From positions 2,875,501 to 2,939,500 of the forward strand of contig NZ_JACCFP010000001.1 in the NCBI RefSeq assembly GCF_013410655.1: a DNA stretch of 64,000 nt, written 5' to 3'. This stretch comes from Nocardioides thalensis (GTDB lineage Bacteria; Actinomycetota; Actinomycetes; Propionibacteriales; Nocardioidaceae). This document shows positions 21,069-29,040 of the stretch, piece after piece. Made by a program: the position numbers and the translations under genes. Under the pieces are notes generated by a model. That model ran no database searches. It saw only the letters and a program-made list of their open reading frames with translations, and had not been told where the DNA came from. Position 1 is the first letter of the stretch; each line of letters begins with the position of its first letter.

Positions 21069-22172
21069 TCAGAGGTCGATGTGGCAGTCGCCGGCGGGGG
21101 TGGTCACGCAGATCCGGATGTCCTCGTCCGGTGCGGCTGACTCCTCCCCCGTCAGCACGTTGCGGACGGTGCCGCTGGTCTTGCGGGCGGTGCAGGAGAA
21201 GCAGATGCCCATCCGGCAGCCGAAGTCGGGCTTCAGGCCAGCGGCCTCGGCCTGCTCGAGCAGGCTCGCCCCGTTGTTGGTCGTGGTCACGCCGGAGCGG
21301 GCGAAGGAGACCTCTCCCTCGACGGCGTCGGATCCCCGGCCGACGCGGGCGGTCGCGGGCTTGAAGAACTCCATCCGGAGGCGCGGCGAGTCCCCGAAGG
21401 CGTCGGTCACCAGCTCGACGAGGCCCGGAGGGCCGCAGAGCCAGGTGTCGGTGGTGCGGAAGTCGGGGACCAGCCGGCGCAGCAGGAACTCGCTGAACAG
21501 GCTGTCGCCGTGGTGCAGGTGCACGTCGACGCCGTTGTCTGCGTCGGCGATCGCGGCGAGCTCGTCGGCGAAGATCTGGTCCTCCGCGCTGCGCGCGAAG
21601 TGCAGGAAGGTGACCTTGCGGCCGACGTGGCCGTCGTAGCCGTCGCGCAGCAACGTGCGCAGCATCGACATCGCGGGCGTGATGCCCGAGCCGCCGGTGA
21701 TGAGCAGCAGCCGATGGTTGGTCGGCGTGGCCGGGCTCTCAGTGAGGACGAAGTCGCCCTGCGCCTGGCTCAGGTGGAGCAGCTGGCCGGGGCGCGCCTC
21801 GTGGACGAGGAACTTGGACAGCTGGCCCTCCTCGTGGGCGCGGATCGTCAGCGTGAACCGCTCGCCGGGAGCCGAGGCGGCCGAGGAGATGGAGAACGCG
21901 CGGGTGGTCCGCTTGGCGGAGGCGGGCAGGTCGGCACCGACCAGCACGTGCTGACCGGCCTGGTGGCCGCGCCAGGTGCTGGTGGGCTGCAGGGTCAGGG
22001 TGGCGACACCGGGCGTCTCGGGCGTGATCTCGACGACCCGGGCGCGCACCTCGTGCGCGGCCAGCATCGGATCGATCAGCTCGAGGTAGCGGTCCACGCC
22101 GTGCGGCGCGGTCAGCGCGGCAGCGAGGCGGGAGCGTAGGACCCGGCCGGTCGCGTCTGCGACGATGCTCAT
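21069..22172 (-). CDS. Ferredoxin-NAD(P)H reductase, electron donor of the desaturase
   Basis: Encodes 367 residues. An N-terminal extension is followed by an FAD-binding beta-barrel (RAFSISSA), an NAD(P)-binding domain (LITGGSGITPAMSMLRTL, TWLCGPPGLVE) and a C-terminal plant-type 2Fe-2S domain with cysteines in GCRMGICFSCTARK and a fourth in RICVTTP. It passes electrons from NAD(P)H to the desaturase. ATG 22172 follows GGAGGGGG; the longer reading to 22298 runs into the operator region and is rejected. First gene of the desaturase operon. Confidence 0.93.
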   Translation of the reverse strand: MSIVADATGRVLRSRLAAALTAPHGVDRYLELIDPMLAAHEVRARVVEITPETPGVATLTLQPTSTWRGHQAGQHVLVGADLPASAKRTTRAFSISSAASAPGERFTLTIRAHEEGQLSKFLVHEARPGQLLHLSQAQGDFVLTESPATPTNHRLLLITGGSGITPAMSMLRTLLRDGYDGHVGRKVTFLHFARSAEDQIFADELAAIADADNGVDVHLHHGDSLFSEFLLRRLVPDFRTTDTWLCGPPGLVELVTDAFGDSPRLRMEFFKPATARVGRGSDAVEGEVSFARSGVTTTNNGASLLEQAEAAGLKPDFGCRMGICFSCTARKTSGTVRNVLTGEESAAPDEDIRICVTTPAGDCHIDL

Positions 22173-22222
22173 CGGGTTCCCCCTCCGGGAGGTAGGCGGC
22201 GGCCAAGGCCGCCGGAGTTTGA

Positions 22223-22238
22223 GTGTACGTCTGTACAC
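22223..22238. promoter_or_regulatory. Perfect dyad, probable TetR operator of the desaturase operon
   Basis: GTGTAC-GTCT-GTACAC, a perfect 6-4-6 dyad located 51 bases upstream of the reductase start and 109 bases upstream of the divergent TetR start. Position and symmetry fit a TetR-type operator that senses fatty acyl ligands. Confidence 0.6.
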
Positions 22239-22289
22239 CGACAAGCCTGCCGGTCCCGACGGGGCGTGGTCAACGGCCGCGCACGTGAG

Positions 22290-22307
22290 GGTGCACACAT
22301 GTTCACC
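22290..22307. promoter_or_regulatory. Imperfect dyad near the TetR promoter
   Basis: GGTGCACAC and ATGTTCACC are complementary at seven of nine positions. It lies 5 bases before a TAGGAT -10-like hexamer (22312-22317) of the TetR gene. It shares the GTG/CAC and GTAC/ACAC character of the dyad at 22223, so it may be a second, weaker site for autoregulation. Confidence 0.35.
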
Positions 22308-22346
22308 GGACTAGGATGGGTAGATGACAGCGAGCGGAGCGAGCAC

Positions 22347-22970
22347 GTGACGGAGACCCGCGTGGAGCGCAAGGAGCGCACCCGCCGCGCCATCCTCGAC
22401 GCGGCCCTCGCCCTCAGCGCCGACACGACGCTCGCGGCGCTCTCCCTGCGGCAGGTCGCCAAGGAGGTCGGCGTCGTGCCGACCGCGTTCTACCGCCACT
22501 TCGAGTCCCTCGACGAGCTCGGGCTCGCGCTGGTCGAGGAGTCGTTCGAGTCGCTGCGCGCGATGCTGCGCGACGTGCGCCGTACGGCGGACCCCCAGTT
22601 CCGCGACATCATCGACAGCTCGGTCGCCGTCCTCGTCGACCACGTCCGGCTGCAGCAGCGCCAGTTCGCGTTCATCGCCCGCGAGCGGTTCGCGGGCCCC
22701 GCCCCCGTGCGCGAGGCGATCGCCCGCGGCATCGAGCTCTTCGAGCGGGAGCTGGCCACCGACCTCGCGCACCTACCCAACACGGGGTCCTGGTCCGACG
22801 CCGACCTCCGCATCGTGTCGCGGCTCATCGTCCACCTGATGGTCGCCGTGGTCGAGGAGCTGATCGCCGCCGGGGCCGAGCCCGCCGCCGAGCGGCGCGC
22901 GGCCGCGACCGCCCGCACCCAGCTGCGGATGCTGATGATCGGCGCGCTCAACTGGAAGTCGTCGACCTGA
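22347..22970 (+). CDS. TetR-family regulator, probable controller of the desaturase operon
   Basis: Encodes 207 residues from GTG 22347 (GGAG 8 bases upstream); an in-frame start at 22266 is possible but would cover the dyad region. The HTH is in LSLRQVAKEVGVVPTAFYRHF. The ligand-binding part contains ERFAGPAPVREAIARGIELF and a long helical C-terminus. This group resembles the TetR regulators found beside fatty acid desaturases and FadR-like proteins of actinobacteria, so an acyl-CoA ligand is a fair inference. It is divergent from the reductase-desaturase operon. Confidence 0.9.
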   Translation: MTETRVERKERTRRAILDAALALSADTTLAALSLRQVAKEVGVVPTAFYRHFESLDELGLALVEESFESLRAMLRDVRRTADPQFRDIIDSSVAVLVDHVRLQQRQFAFIARERFAGPAPVREAIARGIELFERELATDLAHLPNTGSWSDADLRIVSRLIVHLMVAVVEELIAAGAEPAAERRAAATARTQLRMLMIGALNWKSST

Positions 22971-23034
22971 GCGCCGGCGTCACGCTGGTCACGTTCGGTG
23001 GACCCGGCGTCCGGACGCCGGGAACAATCCCCGG

Positions 23035-24192
23035 GTGCCCTCGCCGACACTGACCTCCCTCGCCACCGCTGCCCGCAACGCCTGGGCGATCTCGCCCCTC
23101 GGCGACGGCATCGAGGGCTACGACGGTCTCCCGGCGGAGGTCGTCGCGGACGCGCCCCACCGCCGCCTCGTGCGCTACCGCCGTACGACGCCGGCGACCA
23201 CGGCGCGGCCGGTGCTGCTCGTGCCGCCGCTCGCGGTCTCGACGCGCTGCTACGACCTGCGTCCCGGCCAGAGCCTGGTGGCCCACCTGCTGGAGCGGGG
23301 CCACGACACCTGGCTCGTCGACTACGGCGACATCACGTTCGCCGACCGCGGCATGGGCTTCGAGGACTGGATCGACGACATCATCCCCGGCGCCGTGCGC
23401 ACCGTCTCCGAGGCCCACGGCGGCGCCGGGGTCGACATCGTGGCGTGGTCGCTCGGCGGCACGATGAGCCTGCTCATGGCCGCGTCCCACCCCGACCTGC
23501 CGGTCTCCTCCATCACGGCGTTCGGGACCCCGATCGACTACTCGAAGAACCCCGCCGTCCAGGGCTTCGCGCTCGCGGACAAGTACCTCGGGACGTGGCT
23601 GACCACGCTTCCCACCGCCGCGATGGGCGGCGTCCCCCGCCACCTCGTGCGGACGTCGTACCGCGCGATGGCGCCGAAGCGCGAGCTGACCAAGGCGCTC
23701 TACCTCGCCCGCAACATCCTCGACCCCGAGACCCTCGGCCGCACCGAGGCCGTCGACGACTTCATCAGCGCCATGCCGGGCTACCCCGGCCGCGCCTACA
23801 ACCAGATGCACTCCCGCCTGTTCGCCCGCAACGAGCTGGCGACGGGCCGCGTGCAGCTGAGCCGGCACCGGACGGTCGACCTGGCGAACGTCGACACCCG
23901 GGTGCTGTTCGTCGGCAGCCGGACCGACAACATCGGCCCGGCCGCCTGCGTCCGTGCGGGGGTCGACGTGGTGCCGGGTGCCCGCTACCGCGCCGCCGAC
24001 GGCCTCAGCCACCTCGGCCTGGTCGCGGGCGTGCGCGCCTCAGAGATCAGCTGGCCCCTCCTCGACGAGTTCCTCGCCGAGGAGGGCGACCAGCCTGACG
24101 GTCAGTGGCCGTGGCCGGCCGGCGCGTCGACCCGCGCCGGAAGGAACAGCGCGAGCACGAGCACGACCGCGCCCATGAACGCGCCGGCGTAG
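23035..24192 (+). CDS. Alpha/beta hydrolase, PhaC-like fold
   Basis: Encodes 385 residues from GTG 23035. The nucleophile elbow is AWSLGG with Ser; true PHA synthases have Cys there, so this is a serine hydrolase of the PhaC-like group rather than a polymerase. Other typical parts are RPVLLVPPLAVSTRCYDL, WLVDYGD and the late GLSHLGLV with the probable catalytic His. The final 30 residues (from about position 24102) are low-complexity and lie antisense to the end of the next gene, as if the original stop was lost. Substrate unknown; esters of fatty acids are likely. Confidence 0.85.
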   Translation: MPSPTLTSLATAARNAWAISPLGDGIEGYDGLPAEVVADAPHRRLVRYRRTTPATTARPVLLVPPLAVSTRCYDLRPGQSLVAHLLERGHDTWLVDYGDITFADRGMGFEDWIDDIIPGAVRTVSEAHGGAGVDIVAWSLGGTMSLLMAASHPDLPVSSITAFGTPIDYSKNPAVQGFALADKYLGTWLTTLPTAAMGGVPRHLVRTSYRAMAPKRELTKALYLARNILDPETLGRTEAVDDFISAMPGYPGRAYNQMHSRLFARNELATGRVQLSRHRTVDLANVDTRVLFVGSRTDNIGPAACVRAGVDVVPGARYRAADGLSHLGLVAGVRASEISWPLLDEFLAEEGDQPDGQWPWPAGASTRAGRNSASTSTTAPMNAPA

Positions 24193-25577
24193 AACGCCCA
24201 CTGCAGGCCGCCGACGAACGCCTCGGCGAACGGCGTGCCGCTCGCGGCGAGGTCGTCGGAGCGGTTGCTCATCACGACCATGATCAGCGCAGTGCCCATC
24301 GCGCCGGCCACCTGCTGCAGCGTGCCGAGCAGCGAGGAGCCGTGCGAGTAGAGCTGCGGCGGCAGGTCACCCAGGCCGATGGTGAACACCGGGGTGAAGA
24401 TCGCTGCCAGGCACGCCATCAGCGTGACGTGGACGATCAGCAGCAGCCAGAGCGGCGTGTCGGTCGAGACCTGGGCGAGCGCCAGCAGCGCGGCGACCAT
24501 GCCGGCCGCGCCAGGGATCACCAGCGGGCGCGAGCCGAACCGGTCGTAGAGCTTGCCGACCTGCGGGCCGAGCAGACCCATCGCCAGGCCGCCCGGCATC
24601 ACCAGCAGACCGGTCTCCAGCGCGCTGAGGCCGCGGATCTCGGGGTTCTGCAGGTAGAGCGGCAGCAGGATCATCGAGCCGAGGAAGGCCATGAAGCCGG
24701 CCGACATCAGCAGGAGCGAGATCGTGAACGACTTGTGCTTGAGGGTGCGCAGGTCCATCAGTGGCGAGCCGTCGCGCTGCAGCCGGAGCTGGTAGACGGC
24801 GAACAGCAGGACGAGCAGCGCACCGCCGCCGGCGAACAGCCCGACCTCGAGGCCGGACGTGTGGCCGATCTCGCTGAGGCCGTAGACGAGGAGCGCGAAG
24901 CCGGCGGTCGCGAGCACCACGCTGAGCCAGCTGACCGACCCGGCCTGCGGCTCGCCGACGTTCTCGAGCCGGCGCAGGCCGAGCAGGGCGACGACCACCA
25001 CGATCGGCAGCACGACGGCGAAGATCACGCGCCAGCCACCGATGTTGAGCAGCACGCCCGAGACGGCGGGGCCGAGAGCAGGGGCGCACGACATCGCCAG
25101 CGTGACCTGGCCCATGACCCGGCCGCGGTCGCTCGCGTCGACGACGGTCATCAGCGTCGTCATCAGCAGCGGCATCATGACCGCCGTACCGGCGGCCTGG
25201 ACGACTCGCGCCGCCAGCAGCACCTCGAACACGGGCGCGACGAGCGCCAGCGTCGTGCCGGCGGCGAACGTCGCCATCGCGACGGAGTACGCCGCCCGCG
25301 TGGTCACGCGCTGCAGGAACCAGCCGGTGATCGGGATGACCGCAGCCATCGTCAGCATGAACACGGTCGAGAGCCACGCTGCGGTGGACTCGTCGACGTT
25401 GAAGTCGCCCATCAGCGTGGGGACGGCGTTGATCATGATCGTCTCGTTGAGGATCACGACGAACGTGGCGGCGACGAGCAGCTTGATCACCAGGGGCGTC
25501 TTGCCCGGTGCGGTCGTGGAGGTCGCGAACTCCTGCTCGAACTCGGCGATGTCGCCGGTCTCGATGGGCGCAGTCAT
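24102..25577 (-). CDS. DHA2-family (EmrB/QacA) multidrug exporter
   Basis: Encodes 491 residues with about 14 predicted membrane helices and the family N-terminal stretch FVVILNETIMINAVPTLMGDF, with motif-C-like ALGPAVSGVL. Probably a proton-driven exporter of drugs or metabolites. Its 3' end overlaps the convergent hydrolase gene by 91 bases. The upstream region (25578-25780) has lower GC and a GGCGAT/ATCGCC dyad at 25653-25669 that may be an operator, but no regulator gene lies beside it. Confidence 0.92.
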   Translation of the reverse strand: MTAPIETGDIAEFEQEFATSTTAPGKTPLVIKLLVAATFVVILNETIMINAVPTLMGDFNVDESTAAWLSTVFMLTMAAVIPITGWFLQRVTTRAAYSVAMATFAAGTTLALVAPVFEVLLAARVVQAAGTAVMMPLLMTTLMTVVDASDRGRVMGQVTLAMSCAPALGPAVSGVLLNIGGWRVIFAVVLPIVVVVALLGLRRLENVGEPQAGSVSWLSVVLATAGFALLVYGLSEIGHTSGLEVGLFAGGGALLVLLFAVYQLRLQRDGSPLMDLRTLKHKSFTISLLLMSAGFMAFLGSMILLPLYLQNPEIRGLSALETGLLVMPGGLAMGLLGPQVGKLYDRFGSRPLVIPGAAGMVAALLALAQVSTDTPLWLLLIVHVTLMACLAAIFTPVFTIGLGDLPPQLYSHGSSLLGTLQQVAGAMGTALIMVVMSNRSDDLAASGTPFAEAFVGGLQWAFYAGAFMGAVVLVLALFLPARVDAPAGHGH

Positions 25578-25652
25578 GTCTAGGGGTCCTATCGGTGGAA
25601 GGGGCGTTCGACGAGTCCACGAACGAGAGCTGCGGATTTCGACATGCCGCGA

Positions 25653-25669
25653 GGCGATTTCTCATCGCC
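25653..25669. promoter_or_regulatory. Small dyad upstream of the DHA2 exporter
   Basis: GGCGAT-TTCTC-ATCGCC, perfect 6-5-6 symmetry, 76-92 bases upstream of the exporter start in a locally less GC-rich segment. A regulatory role is only a guess from position and symmetry. Confidence 0.3.
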
Positions 25670-25745
25670 GATCGATCGACAAGTTCGCAAACCGCGCAAC
25701 GACCGCAATGCTTCCCGATGCCACCGACATCGGGCGACCGGTTTT

Positions 25746-25764
25746 CCGCCGCCGCGAGCGGCGG
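25746..25764 (-). terminator. Hairpin after the quinone-oxidoreductase-like gene
   Basis: Perfect 7-base stem CCGCCGC/GCGGCGG with a 5-base loop, 17 bases after the stop of the minus-strand gene at 25781. No run of T follows, which is common for actinobacterial terminators, so assignment is tentative. Confidence 0.45.
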
Positions 25765-25780
25765 GTGTGACCAGGGTCTC

Positions 25781-26749
25781 TCAGCGGGTGAGGACGATCT
25801 TGCCGAACACGTCGCCGGCGGCCAGCGCGGCGAAGCCCTCGCGGGCGTCCTCCATCGGCAACGTCCGGTCGACCAGCGGGCGGACGCCCGTCGCGTCGAG
25901 CATCGACACCAGCGACGCCAGCTCGCTGCGCGAGCCCATCGTCGAGCCGATGACGCTGAGCTGGAGGAAGAAGATGTGGCTGAGCATCGCGTTGTCGAGC
26001 TTCGGGCCCGACGTGGTCCCGCTGATGACCAGCTTGCCCCCCGGCCGCAGGGACCGGATCGAGTGCTCCCAGGTCGCGCGGCCGACGGTCTCCATGACCG
26101 CGTCGACCTTCGCCGGCAGCCGCTCGCCGGACTCGTAGACCTCGTGGGCGCCGAGCTCCAGCGCCTTGGCCCGCTTGGCCTCGTCACGGCTCGTCGCGAG
26201 CACCCGGAGCCCGCCGGCGCGCGCCAGCGCGATCAGGGCGGTCGCGACTCCCCCGCCGGCCCCCTGCACCAGCACGCTGTCGCCGGCCTTGAGGCCGCCC
26301 TGGGTGAAGAGCATCCGGTACGCCGTCAGCCAGGCCGTCGGCAGGCAGGCCGCCTCCTCGAACGAGAGGGAGGCGGGCTTCGGCACCACGTTGACGCGGG
26401 GCACGATCACCCGGTCGGCGAACGTGCCCTGGTGGCGCTCGGAGAGGAGCGACCGCTTCGGGTCGAACGTCTCGTCGCCGTGCCAGTCGGGGCTCGACAC
26501 GACGGCGTGGACGACCACCTCGTTGCCGTCCTCGTCGTGGCCCGCCGCGTCGCAGCCGAGGATCATCGGCAGGGCCTCCTGCTTGAGGCCGACGCCCCGC
26601 AGGGACCAGAGGTCGTGGTGGTTGAGCGACGCCGCCTTGACCGTGACCGTCGTCCAGCCGTCCGGGGCCACGGGGTCGGGGCGCTCCCCGACCACCAGTC
26701 CGCTGAGCGGGTCGTCGGTGCTGAAGGACTCGGCGTAGACGGCGAACAT
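25781..26749 (-). CDS. Zinc-type/quinone oxidoreductase (MDR superfamily)
   Basis: Encodes 322 residues from ATG 26749 (a TTG at 26758 is also in frame). Medium-chain dehydrogenase/reductase fold: a GroES-like N-terminal part with SLNHHDLWSLRGVG and GCDAAG, then a Rossmann NADP domain with VQGAGGGVATALIALA. The structural zinc cysteines are absent, so it is closer to quinone oxidoreductases than to zinc alcohol dehydrogenases. The gene begins 10 bases after the malic enzyme stop on the same strand and is probably co-transcribed with it. Substrate unknown. Confidence 0.9.
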   Translation of the reverse strand: MFAVYAESFSTDDPLSGLVVGERPDPVAPDGWTTVTVKAASLNHHDLWSLRGVGLKQEALPMILGCDAAGHDEDGNEVVVHAVVSSPDWHGDETFDPKRSLLSERHQGTFADRVIVPRVNVVPKPASLSFEEAACLPTAWLTAYRMLFTQGGLKAGDSVLVQGAGGGVATALIALARAGGLRVLATSRDEAKRAKALELGAHEVYESGERLPAKVDAVMETVGRATWEHSIRSLRPGGKLVISGTTSGPKLDNAMLSHIFFLQLSVIGSTMGSRSELASLVSMLDATGVRPLVDRTLPMEDAREGFAALAAGDVFGKIVLTR

Positions 26750-26759
26750 GGCGTTCAAC

Positions 26760-27947
26760 CTATCGACGCGCGACCCCGTCGCGACGGGCGGCCTCGGCGA
26801 CCGCGGCCGCCACGGCCGGGCCGACCCGCGGGTCGAACGGGGACGGGATGACCAGGTCCTCGCTCAGGTCGTCGCCCACCAGGGCAGCCAGCGCGTCGGC
26901 CGCGGCGACCTTCATCCCCTCGGTGATCGCGCTCGCGTGCACGTCGAACGCACCGCGGAAGATCCCGGGGAACGCCAGCACGTTGTTGATCTGGTTCGGG
27001 AAGTCCGAGCGACCGGTCGCGACGACCCGCGCGTGGCGGTGGGCGACGTCCGGGTGGACCTCCGGGATCGGGTTGGCCATCGCGAAGACGATCGCGTCGT
27101 CGGCCATGGTGGCGACGATCTCCTCCGGGATGGTGCCGCCGGAGACGCCGATGTAGACGTCGGCCCCGCGGAACGCGTCGGCAAGGGTGCCGCTGCGGCC
27201 CACCCGGTCGGCGGTGAGCTCGGCGAGCTGCTTCTTCACCGGGGTGAGGTCGTGGCGGTCGGAGCTCACGACACCCTTGCGGTCGGTGACGACGATGTCC
27301 TTGACGCCGGCCGCGAGCAGGATCTTCGCGATCGCGACGCCCGCGGCGCCCGCACCCGAGATCACCACCCGCGTGGACTCGGCGTTGCGGCCGGTCAGCT
27401 TCAGCGCGTTGACCAGGGCGGCCAGCGTGACGACCGCGGTGCCGTGCTGGTCGTCGTGGAAGACGGGGATGTCGAGCCGCTCCTTGAGGCGGTCCTCGAT
27501 CTCGAAGCAGCGCGGGGCGGAGATGTCCTCGAGGTTGATGCCGCCGAAGCTCGGCGCGAGCCGCACGACGGTCTCGATGATCTCCTCGGTGTCGGTCGTG
27601 TCGAGGCAGATCGGGACACCGTCGACGCCGCCGAACTGCTTGAAGAGCACCGCCTTGCCCTCCATCACCGGCATCGCCGCCGCCGGGCCGATGTCACCCA
27701 GACCGAGCACGGCGGTGCCGTCGGTGACGATCGCGACCGTGTTGGGCACCCACGTGTAGTGGCGGGTGTACGACGGGTCGGCGGCGATCGCCTCGCACAC
27801 CTGCGCCACCCCGGGCGTGTAGGCCAGCGAGAGCTGGTCCTTCGTGGAGACGTCGACCGTGGCTACCGTCTCGAGCTTCCCGCCGACGTGGAGGTCGAAC
27901 ACGGGATCGCCCGCGCGGGGATGAGAGGTCGGGACATCTGCGGCCAC
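26760..27947 (-). CDS. NAD(P)-dependent malic enzyme
   Basis: Oxidatively decarboxylates malate to pyruvate in the cytosol. About 395 residues from GTG 27947, the short bacterial type. It shows SLAYTPGVAQVCEAIA and TDGTAVLGLGDIGP near the N-terminus, the metal-binding HDDQHGTAVVTLAALVNAL, the Rossmann ISGAGAAGVAIAKILL and the C-terminal FAMANPIPEVHPD. The start is uncertain because no clear ribosome-binding site is seen and the frame stays open to 28019. It precedes the quinone-oxidoreductase-like gene by 10 bases. Confidence 0.93.
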   Translation of the reverse strand: MAADVPTSHPRAGDPVFDLHVGGKLETVATVDVSTKDQLSLAYTPGVAQVCEAIAADPSYTRHYTWVPNTVAIVTDGTAVLGLGDIGPAAAMPVMEGKAVLFKQFGGVDGVPICLDTTDTEEIIETVVRLAPSFGGINLEDISAPRCFEIEDRLKERLDIPVFHDDQHGTAVVTLAALVNALKLTGRNAESTRVVISGAGAAGVAIAKILLAAGVKDIVVTDRKGVVSSDRHDLTPVKKQLAELTADRVGRSGTLADAFRGADVYIGVSGGTIPEEIVATMADDAIVFAMANPIPEVHPDVAHRHARVVATGRSDFPNQINNVLAFPGIFRGAFDVHASAITEGMKVAAADALAALVGDDLSEDLVIPSPFDPRVGPAVAAAVAEAARRDGVARR

Positions 27948-28025
27948 GACGAATGATCTTGGCACACCGGCGCGCGCCGAACGACCCGGTGAGACGAGAG
28001 CCGCCGTTACCCCGGTCACAGCGGC

Positions 28026-28379
28026 TCAGAGGCGTCGCGGACGCGGCCAGACCCGCGCCACGGCCACCGCGAGCACGTCGTCGTCGGCCACCGGGCCGCG
28101 GTGTCGGGAGTCCACCGCGCCGGGCGCCAGCTCGGCGGGCGCGTCGCCGAGCAGCCACCAGCCGGCGCTCCGGCGCTCGACGGCCCGCTTCACGACCACC
28201 GTCCCGTCGGCGAACCGCGCGACCACGACGCGGCCCGGCAGGACGCGGGCGCCGTACCTCACGAGGAGACGGTCGCCGGGCCGCAGGGCCGGCCGCATCG
28301 AGTCGCCCCGGACCACCGCGAACCCCCACCGGGAGCGGGCCGGAGCCTCCGGGCGACCTGCGGATCCGTGGTTCGACAC
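28026..28379 (-). CDS. sodX: Nickel-type superoxide dismutase maturation protease
   Basis: Encodes 117 residues from GTG 28379. It is an S26/S24-type serine protease core with the nucleophile in RGDSMRPALRPGD (Ser27) and the general-base Lys64 in TVVVKRAV. No membrane anchor is present, as in SodX proteins that trim the N-terminal leader from pro-SodN. Divergent from sodN with only 53 bases between the starts; this pairing is the hallmark that identifies it. Together with the enzyme it enables nickel binding by exposing His1. Confidence 0.93.
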   Translation of the reverse strand: MSNHGSAGRPEAPARSRWGFAVVRGDSMRPALRPGDRLLVRYGARVLPGRVVVARFADGTVVVKRAVERRSAGWWLLGDAPAELAPGAVDSRHRGPVADDDVLAVAVARVWPRPRRL

Positions 28380-28432
28380 GACGAGTAGTGTCGCAGTCAG
28401 CAGCTTCCAGACCCATCCGTGAAAGGACCCGC

Positions 28433-28834
28433 ATGTTCTCGCGTTTCTTCGCCCCCACCATCGAGGTCTCCGCGCACTGCGACCTGCCGTGCGGCGTCTA
28501 CGACCCGGCGCAGGCACGGATCGAGGCCGAGTCGATCAAGGCGATCATCGCCAAGGTCGCCGACAACGACGACCCCGACTTCCGGACCCGCGCGGTGATC
28601 ATCAAGGAGCAGCGCTCCGAGCTCGTCAAGCACCACCTGTGGGTGTTGTGGACCGACTACTTCAAGCCCCCGCACTTCGAGAAGTACCCGCAGCTGCACA
28701 CGCTCGTCAACGAGGCCACCAAGCTCGCGGGCGCCTCGGGCACCAAGGGCACGCTCGACGCCGACGTGGCCGACCAGCTGCTCGCCAAGATCGACGAGAT
28801 CGCCGAGATCTTCTGGGAGACCAAGAAGGCGTAA
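28433..28834 (+). CDS. sodN: Nickel superoxide dismutase
   Basis: Encodes 133 residues. The nickel hook HCDLPCGVYDP begins at residue 15, after a 14-residue leader that the SodX protease removes; mature His1, Cys2 and Cys6 bind nickel. The rest forms the four-helix bundle, ending in EIFWETKKA as in Streptomyces. Dismutates superoxide in the cytoplasm. GAAAGGA lies 5 bases before the ATG. A hairpin terminator follows the gene. No nickel-responsive Nur box could be recognised in the 53-base promoter gap. Confidence 0.98.
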   Translation: MFSRFFAPTIEVSAHCDLPCGVYDPAQARIEAESIKAIIAKVADNDDPDFRTRAVIIKEQRSELVKHHLWVLWTDYFKPPHFEKYPQLHTLVNEATKLAGASGTKGTLDADVADQLLAKIDEIAEIFWETKKA

Positions 28835-28850
28835 TCCTTCCTCCCTACGC

Positions 28851-28888
28851 GAGCGCGGTGCCCGGACGGGCGCCGCGCTCGTCGCATT
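28851..28888 (+). terminator. Intrinsic terminator after sodN
   Basis: Stem GAGCGCGG/CCGCGCTC with an inner GCCCG/GGGC stem, followed shortly by CATTT. It lies 17 bases after the sodN stop. The outer stem is nearly the same as that of the terminator after the next gene (29783-29821). Confidence 0.75.
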
Positions 28889-28974
28889 TCCCGGGTCCCG
28901 ACTGGTCCAGACCAGTTCACGTGTTTGTGCGACGTGCGTCACTCGCCAGCAGCGGTGTCGTTTCTCCGTGCAGA

Positions 28975-29001
28975 CCCCGACGTCCGGCCCTTGAGGGAGG
29001 G
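28975..29001 (+). promoter_or_regulatory. Conserved 27-base upstream block (first copy)
   Basis: Upstream of paralogue 1 and nearly identical to 29883-29909. The core CCCTTGAGGG (28988-28997) also occurs at 33632-33641 upstream of whiB1. No clear -35/-10 pair could be assigned. Confidence 0.6.
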
Positions 29002-29040
29002 CCTCCCGAGACGATCGTGGATGAAACCGGGAGCAATACC

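Noticed and set aside
23035..24192. PHA synthase (phaC)
   Set aside because: The fold is PhaC-like, but the nucleophile motif has Ser (AWSLGG) instead of the Cys required in PHA synthases, and no phasin or PHA genes are near.
25578..25780. Hidden small gene in the 203-base gap before the DHA2 exporter
   Set aside because: No frame with a start, ribosome-binding site and plausible codon use; treated as promoter region with a dyad.
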